NCBI GenBank assembly: GCA_964456525.1
Contig: CAYWAP010000002.1
Coordinates: 41,849-105,848 of the forward strand
Reading direction: 5' to 3'
DNA: 64,000 bases
Origin: Onthomonas sp964456525
GTDB lineage: Bacteria > Bacillota > Clostridia > Oscillospirales > Oscillospiraceae
The position numbers were made by a program, and so were the translations under genes. The notes below the pieces were generated by a model, which was not told the origin of the DNA, did not search any database, and saw only the letters and a program-made list of their open reading frames with translations. Shown here one piece after another: positions 59,213 through 64,000 of the stretch. Each line of letters opens with the position of its first letter. Position 1 is the stretch's first letter.

Positions 59213-60645
59213 AACTGCTCTTTGAACGCAGCCGCTCTGGCCGGGGCCAGACGCTGCTCCCTCCCTGCGATGTCCCCACTGTGGGCTATGACTCCCACAT
59301 GCTGCGGCAGAGTGCGCCCCGCCTGCCGGAGATCTCCGAAGTTGACCTCAGCCGGCACTATACCGAGCTGGCCGGTCAGACCCACGGCGTCAACGACGGC
59401 TTTTATCCGCTTGGCTCATGCACCATGAAATACAATCCCCAGGTCAACGAGACGATGGCGGCGCTGCCGGGCTTTACCGATATTCACCCCCTCCAGCCGG
59501 CCGGCACTGTGCAGGGGTGCCTGGAAGTGCTGCATCGCTCGGAAAAACTCCTGTGCGAGATCACCGGCATGGACGGCATGTCCTTCCAGCCGGCAGCCGG
59601 CGCCCACGGCGAGTATACCGGTCTGCTCCTGATCCGGCGCTATCACCACGCCCGCGGCGATCGGAAGCGCACCAAAATCCTTGTGCCCGACTCCGCCCAC
59701 GGCACCAATCCCGCCTCGGCGGTGATGGCGGGCTTTACGGTGGTTTCCGTGGCCTCCAATGCGGAGGGCGGCGTGGATCTCGACGCGCTGCGCGCCGCAG
59801 TGGGCGAGGATACGGCCGGCCTGATGCTGACCAACCCGAACACGCTGGGCCTCTTCGACCCCAATATTTTGGAGATCACAAAGATCATTCACGACGCTGG
59901 CGGCCTGTGCTACTATGACGGGGCAAACCTCAACGCGATTATGGGCCATGTGCGCCCCGGCGATATGGGCTTTGACTGCGTCCATCTGAATTTGCACAAG
60001 ACGTTCTCCACCCCCCACGGCGGCGGCGGCCCCGGCAGCGGCCCTGTGGGCTGCAAAGCCTTCCTGGAGCCGTTCCTCCCGGCCCCCCGCGTCAAAGAGG
60101 AGGGCGGCGTCTACACCCTCTATGCGCCGGAGCAGACGGTGGGACAGGTGCGCTCCTTCTATGGCAACTTCCTGGTCATCGTCCGCGCGCTGACCTACAT
60201 CCTGACCCTTGGCAAGGAGGGAATCCCGGCGGCATCGGCCGGCGCGGTGCTCAACGCCAACTATCTGATGCGCCGTCTTGCCGACGGCGGCTATGACATG
60301 GCCTATGACACGGCGTGCATGCATGAATTTGTCATGACCCTGGAGCCCCTCAAGCACGAGACGGGCGTGAGCGCAATGGACGTGGCCAAGCGGCTCCTGG
60401 ACTTCGACATCCATCCCCCCACCATGTACTTCCCGCTGATCGTCCACGAGGCGCTGATGGTCGAGCCCACCGAGACGGAAAGCCCCGAGACCCTTGACGA
60501 GGCGGCAGAGATCTTCCTGCGCATTCTGGGCGAGGCCAAATCGGACGCCGCCCTGCTGCACGCCGCCCCCCACGAGTGCGCCATCGGCCGGCCTGACGAG
60601 GTCAAGGCAGCCCGTAAGCCGCGGGTGCGGTACACCGATGCGTGA
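59209..60645 (+). CDS. gcvPB: Glycine dehydrogenase (decarboxylating) subunit 2
   Basis: 478 residues. The start MKLLFERSRSGRG overlaps the gcvPA stop. The PLP lysine is in NLHKTFSTPHGGGGPGSGPVG near 265; YPLGSCTMKYNP near 68, SFQPAAGAHGEYTGLL near 125 and DSAHGTNPASA near 163 are family motifs. Forms the heterotetramer with GcvPA. Its end overlaps lplA by 8 bases. Confidence 0.96.
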   Translation: MKLLFERSRSGRGQTLLPPCDVPTVGYDSHMLRQSAPRLPEISEVDLSRHYTELAGQTHGVNDGFYPLGSCTMKYNPQVNETMAALPGFTDIHPLQPAGTVQGCLEVLHRSEKLLCEITGMDGMSFQPAAGAHGEYTGLLLIRRYHHARGDRKRTKILVPDSAHGTNPASAVMAGFTVVSVASNAEGGVDLDALRAAVGEDTAGLMLTNPNTLGLFDPNILEITKIIHDAGGLCYYDGANLNAIMGHVRPGDMGFDCVHLNLHKTFSTPHGGGGPGSGPVGCKAFLEPFLPAPRVKEEGGVYTLYAPEQTVGQVRSFYGNFLVIVRALTYILTLGKEGIPAASAGAVLNANYLMRRLADGGYDMAYDTACMHEFVMTLEPLKHETGVSAMDVAKRLLDFDIHPPTMYFPLIVHEALMVEPTETESPETLDEAAEIFLRILGEAKSDAALLHAAPHECAIGRPDEVKAARKPRVRYTDA

Positions 60646-61630
60646 GCCGGTCCGGTCGCTGTACCTGCTGCGCACGGAGCAGACCGACCCATATCACAAT
60701 CTGGCGCTGGAGGCGGTGCTCCTGCGCCACGTGCAGCCGGGGGCGTGCATCCTCTACCTGTGGCAGAACCAGCGCACAGTCGTCATCGGCCGGAACCAGA
60801 ACGCCGAAAATGAGTGCCGCATCCAGGCCCTTGAGGGGGAGGGCGGCCATCTGGCCCGCCGTCTCTCCGGCGGCGGCGCCGTCTACCACGACCTCGGAAA
60901 CCTGAATTTTACCTTTTTGACGCCCAGCGCCAGCTACGATGTGGCCCAGCAGACGGCTGTAATCCTGCAGGCGGTCCAGCGTGTGGGCATCCGGGCGGAA
61001 AAAAACGGCCGAAATGATTTGACTGTTGACGGCCGGAAGTTCTCCGGCCACGCCTATTATCACACCGGGGGCAAGAGCTACCACCACGGGACGCTGATGG
61101 TGGATGTGGACAAGGCCCCTCTGGAGCGGTATTTAAACGTGTCCCCCCTCAAGCTCCAATCAAAGGGGGTGGCCTCTGTCCGCTCGCGGGTGGCCAATCT
61201 GGTCGAATTTGCGCCGGAACTGACCATCGCGCAGCTCTCCGACGCCCTTGCAGCCGCCTTTGGGGACATCTACGGCCTGCCGGTGCAGACTTTGGAGGAA
61301 TCGGCCCTGGATACAGCTGAGATTGCCGCCCAGCAGGAGCGGTTTGCCTCCCCGTCCTGGAAATACGGCCGAACCCGTCCGCTGGACCAGAGCCGGGAGG
61401 CGCGCTTCGGCTGGGGCACCGTCCGGCTGGACTTTTCGGAGGCGGAGGGCGCCGTCACGGACGCGGTACTCTGGTCCGACGGGTTGGACGCCGACTTCCT
61501 CGAGCAGGCGCCCGTTCAGCTGCGCGGCTGCCCGCTGGAGGCAGAGGCAATCCGGGCACGGCTCAGCGCAGTGCCCGATGCGCCGGAGGCGGTCGTGGCA
61601 GACCTGGTCTCCATTCTATGTTCGAAATGA
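60638..61630 (+). CDS. lplA: Lipoate-protein ligase
   Basis: 330 residues. The ATG at 60638 lies within the last codons of gcvPB. The catalytic domain has RRLSGGGAVYHDLGNLNFTF near 74 and NDLTVDGRKFSGHAYYH near 127 with the conserved lysine; a C-terminal lipoate-ligase accessory domain begins near 255. It activates free lipoate and attaches it to GcvH, so the operon supplies its own cofactor attachment. Confidence 0.93.
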   Translation: MREPVRSLYLLRTEQTDPYHNLALEAVLLRHVQPGACILYLWQNQRTVVIGRNQNAENECRIQALEGEGGHLARRLSGGGAVYHDLGNLNFTFLTPSASYDVAQQTAVILQAVQRVGIRAEKNGRNDLTVDGRKFSGHAYYHTGGKSYHHGTLMVDVDKAPLERYLNVSPLKLQSKGVASVRSRVANLVEFAPELTIAQLSDALAAAFGDIYGLPVQTLEESALDTAEIAAQQERFASPSWKYGRTRPLDQSREARFGWGTVRLDFSEAEGAVTDAVLWSDGLDADFLEQAPVQLRGCPLEAEAIRARLSAVPDAPEAVVADLVSILCSK

Positions 61631-61640
61631 GGTGTCATTG

Positions 61641-63002
61641 ATGCACTATGATATTGCCGTCATCGGCGGCGGCCCGGGCGGATACACAGCCGCCGCAAAA
61701 GCCGCCGGGGCGGGCTTTTCTGTCGTCCTGTTTGAGAAAGACGAGCTGGGCGGAACCTGCCTGAACCGGGGCTGTATGCCCACCAAGGCGCTGCTGCACG
61801 GGGCTGAGGTCTACGCCGCGGCCCGCGACGGCGCGAAGCTGGGGATTCAGGCGGACCATCTGACCTATGACTTCGCCGCCATGCACCGGCGGAAAAACGA
61901 GGTCGTTGCCGCGCTGCGTCAGGGCGTGGAGCGGCTGATGAAGGCCGGAAAGGTGCAGGTCGTCCACGGCGCGGCCCAAATCACCGGCCCGGGCGCCATT
62001 GCCTGTAACGGCGAGACTTACAGCGCTACAAACATCATTGTGGCCACCGGCTCCGTGCCCGCCTGCCCGCCCATTCCGGGGCGTGAGCTGCCGGGGGTAT
62101 ACACCAGTGACGATCTGCTTGAGGGGGAGGGAAAGGCCCTTTCCTCCCTCGTGATCATTGGCGGCGGCGTCATTGGCGTCGAGTGCGCGTCGATCTACCT
62201 GCCCCTTGGCTGCCAGGTCACCATCGTGGAGGCCATGGATCACATCCTGCCCCAGATGGATCGGGAGATTGCCCAGCGGCTGACCATGCTGCTGAAAAAG
62301 CAGGGGGCGGCGGTTGCCGACAAAGCCAGCGTGCAGCAGATTACCGGCGTCCCCGGCGAGATGTGCGTCACCTATCTGGATAAAAAGGGCGCAGAGAAAA
62401 CCCTCTGTGCGGAGGGCGTGTTGATGGCCACCGGCCGCCGCGCCAATTTGGAGGGGCTGTTTGCAGACGGCGCCGCCCCGGAACTGGTTCGCGGCGCCAT
62501 TCAGGCCGACCGGGACGGATGCACCAGCGTGCCCGGCCTGTACGTCATTGGGGACGCAAAGGCCGGCACCATCCAGCTCGCCCACTCGGCCACCGCACAG
62601 GCGGCCAATGTGGTCGCCGTCATCGCGGGAAAAGAGCCCCCCGTGGATGTATCCCTGGTGCCCAGCTGCGTCTACACGGCGCCGGAGATCGCCTCTGTCG
62701 GCATGACGGAGCAGGAGGTCAAGGCCGCAGGCCGTCCGGTGAAAACGGGCAAGTGCCTGACCGGCGCAAATGGTAAGTGCCTGATCGAGGACGCCCCGAG
62801 CGGCTATGTCAAGCTGGTTGCAGACGGTGAAAGCGGTCAGCTTCTGGGCGCGCAGCTCGTTTGCCCCCGCGCCACCGACCTGATCGGCGAGCTGGCGCTG
62901 GCTGTCCAGAAGGGCATCACAGTGGATGGCCTCCTTGCCGTCATCCATCCGCACCCAACGTTCTGCGAGATGATCGCCGAGGCGGCGGAAAATCTGCGGT
63001 GA
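61641..63002 (+). CDS. lpdA: Dihydrolipoamide dehydrogenase (L protein)
   Basis: 453 residues. FAD-binding GGGPGGYTAAAKAAGAG at 9-25, redox-active disulfide in GGTCLNRGCMPTK near 36-48, NAD-binding GGGVIGVECASIY near 176, second FAD site VIGDAKAG near 304, and the C-terminal active-site HPHPTFCEM, matching the His-Pro-His motif. It reoxidises lipoyl-GcvH with NAD+. Start chosen at the ATG after GAGGTG. Confidence 0.95.
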   Translation: MHYDIAVIGGGPGGYTAAAKAAGAGFSVVLFEKDELGGTCLNRGCMPTKALLHGAEVYAAARDGAKLGIQADHLTYDFAAMHRRKNEVVAALRQGVERLMKAGKVQVVHGAAQITGPGAIACNGETYSATNIIVATGSVPACPPIPGRELPGVYTSDDLLEGEGKALSSLVIIGGGVIGVECASIYLPLGCQVTIVEAMDHILPQMDREIAQRLTMLLKKQGAAVADKASVQQITGVPGEMCVTYLDKKGAEKTLCAEGVLMATGRRANLEGLFADGAAPELVRGAIQADRDGCTSVPGLYVIGDAKAGTIQLAHSATAQAANVVAVIAGKEPPVDVSLVPSCVYTAPEIASVGMTEQEVKAAGRPVKTGKCLTGANGKCLIEDAPSGYVKLVADGESGQLLGAQLVCPRATDLIGELALAVQKGITVDGLLAVIHPHPTFCEMIAEAAENLR

Positions 63003-63694
63003 ACTTCCACGAAATCCGCCCCCGTGTCTGGCAGATCGAGGAGCACTACCGCGTCTACTGCACGCTGGTGCAGGGGGAGACGATGGCCCTTCTCTGGGAC
63101 ACGGGGTTGGGCGGAACGTCCCTGCGCGATTTTGTGGAGCAATCCGTCCGCGCCCCCTATTTGGTGCTGCACAGCCACGGCCACAGGGATCACACCGGCG
63201 GCGACAGGGCCTTCCCCCAAGCCTGCCTGAACCGGGCCGACTGGCCGGAGAATCCGGCCTCCTTTGCCCCCTGTGTGCTGCGGGATCTTGCGCCGGGGAC
63301 GGACTTTGATCTGGGCGGTCTCCACGCCCGGGCGGTTCCGCTGCCGGGGCACACCATGGGGTCCATGGGCCTGCTGCTGGAGGAGGAACGGCTGCTGCTG
63401 GCGGGGGACGCCCTCAGCCCGGTTTTGTTCCTCGGCGATCCCCGGGCCGCCCCCCTTCCGGTTCTGCGCCAGACGCTGACGCAGGCCCTTGGGCTGCCCT
63501 TCGATACCTTTCTGGCCAGTCACCAGCCGGGGGAGCTGCCAAAGCGGCAGATTGAGGTTCATCTTGCCCATTTGGAGCATCTTTCGCTGGACGCCAGCGC
63601 GGTTCGGATGCTCTACGGCGTCCGGGTTGTGCAGAGCACCTGGCGCGCCGATGGCCTGCGTTCGGTATTCTATCTTCCGGCAAATTCATCTTAA
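62999..63694 (+). CDS. Metallo-beta-lactamase-fold hydrolase coupled to lpdA
   Basis: 231 residues with a GTG start that overlaps the lpdA stop in a GTGA arrangement. The metal motif HSHGHRDHTGG near 58 fits HxHxDH, with later ligands in PLPGHTMGSMG near 118 and LLAGDALSP near 138. This is the glyoxalase II/MBL hydrolase type. It ends the glycine cleavage operon; a role in thioester hydrolysis or in handling an intermediate of the pathway is possible but unproven. Confidence 0.85.
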   Translation: MNFHEIRPRVWQIEEHYRVYCTLVQGETMALLWDTGLGGTSLRDFVEQSVRAPYLVLHSHGHRDHTGGDRAFPQACLNRADWPENPASFAPCVLRDLAPGTDFDLGGLHARAVPLPGHTMGSMGLLLEEERLLLAGDALSPVLFLGDPRAAPLPVLRQTLTQALGLPFDTFLASHQPGELPKRQIEVHLAHLEHLSLDASAVRMLYGVRVVQSTWRADGLRSVFYLPANSS

Positions 63695-63701
63695 TCTAAA
63701 A

Positions 63702-63738
63702 TAAAACGGGCGTATCCAGCGGATGCACCCGTTTTTTA
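63702..63738 (+). terminator. Terminator of the glycine cleavage operon
   Basis: AAAACGGG...CCCGTTTT stem with an internal mismatch and GGAT/ATCC inner pairs, followed by TTTTTT, just after the MBL gene. Confidence 0.85.
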
Positions 63739-63902
63739 TCTGCTTTTATCCTCGAACCACCCGGCCAAACCTGCCGGCTTTTTATGGAGCGCTTTCCACT
63801 TTTAAAAACATTCTATCACGCCGTCAGAAACTCAGTCCATATCCCATCCCACTGGGCCGGAGCGGAAGGGCAGCAGTGTGGGTGAGACGCAATATTTCCC
63901 TC

Positions 63903-63945
63903 GAAAAAGAAAATGCCGTCGCGGACGGTCACGTCCACAACGGCA
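63903..63945 (-). terminator. Terminator of the tRNA-Leu transcript
   Basis: ATGCCGT/ACGGCAT outer stem and GTGGACG/CGTCCGC inner stem, followed by TTTTCTTTTT on the minus strand, directly after the tRNA 3' end. Confidence 0.82.
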
Positions 63946-64000
63946 TGGTGCCGGTGGTGGGAGTCGAACCCACACGCCATCGCTGGCAATGGATTTTGAG
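63946..64000 (-). tRNA. tRNA-Leu (CAA), partial
   Basis: The 3' part of a class II tRNA on the minus strand; the rest lies past the window. Reading from 64000: anticodon loop CTCAAAA (anticodon CAA), a long variable arm (CCATTGCCAGCGATGG), the T arm GTGGGTTCGACTCCCAC, acceptor CCGGC and an encoded CCA at 63948-63946. Confidence 0.88.

Noticed and set aside
63739..63902. Gap before the tRNA, checked for a further RNA gene
   Set aside because: No promoter-terminator pair or recognisable structure was seen.

Overview
The window comes from the chromosome of a GC-rich Firmicute of the class Clostridia, most likely an Oscillospiraceae (Flavonifractor, Intestinimonas or Oscillibacter-like) gut anaerobe. 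The reasons are the hrcA-grpE-dnaK-dnaJ order behind a CIRCE operator, AddAB recombination helicases, CotF-type spore coat genes, strong GGAGG ribosome sites, sigma-A promoters, a tandem glycine riboswitch with a split GcvP, and a CHC-type CsoR. The genus is an inference; there is no rRNA gene here to settle it. I see no prophage, insertion sequence or CRISPR array.

Layout. 1-2.1 kb: end of a preQ0/queuosine operon (queE-folE-queC-queF). 2.1-8.8 kb: L,D-transpeptidase, a small DUF3783 gene, a lone glycogen branching enzyme of the eukaryote-like type, a secreted DUF1002 protein, then a promoter- and terminator-bounded minus-strand RNA with no long reading frame, and a HAD phosphatase. 8.8-14.8 kb: mostly housekeeping enzymes (nitroreductase, PfkB kinase, NUDIX, cupin, aminotransferase, thioesterase, YigZ, phospholipase C-like). 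14.9-17.4 kb: a membrane-anchored GH3-like protein with permuted domains and no visible catalytic nucleophile. 17.4-26.7 kb: hflX, flavin reductase, rpmE, addA, addB. 26.9-33.5 kb: larC and the heat-shock operon. 33.7-44.5 kb: PHP phosphatase, an orphan fumarase alpha subunit, cytidine deaminase, a DUF3810 membrane protein, a cell-wall amidase, a CsoR-regulated metal ATPase, an M3-like lipoprotein protease, ComF and two spore-coat genes. 45-48.5 kb: an ABC half-transporter, a Gly/Pro-rich mini-protein and a PepSY lipoprotein behind a hairpin that begins almost at +1.

48.6-55.8 kb is a seven-gene minus-strand cluster: CyuA-like desulfidase/dehydratase, D-amino-acid aminotransferase, D-glutamate cyclase (DUF4392), PxpB, PxpC, DUF1445 hydro-lyase, PxpA. 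Together these suggest D-amino acids and 5-oxoproline being channelled to glutamate. The cluster is preceded by a leader containing a 33-codon reading frame whose stop codon lies inside an intrinsic terminator, with a possible competing antiterminator; this is the most system-like unexplained regulation in the window.

56.1-63.7 kb is a glycine cleavage operon under a tandem glycine riboswitch: gcvT, gcvH, gcvPA, gcvPB, lipoate-protein ligase, dihydrolipoamide dehydrogenase and a translationally coupled metallo-beta-lactamase-fold hydrolase. The window ends inside a minus-strand tRNA-Leu(CAA).
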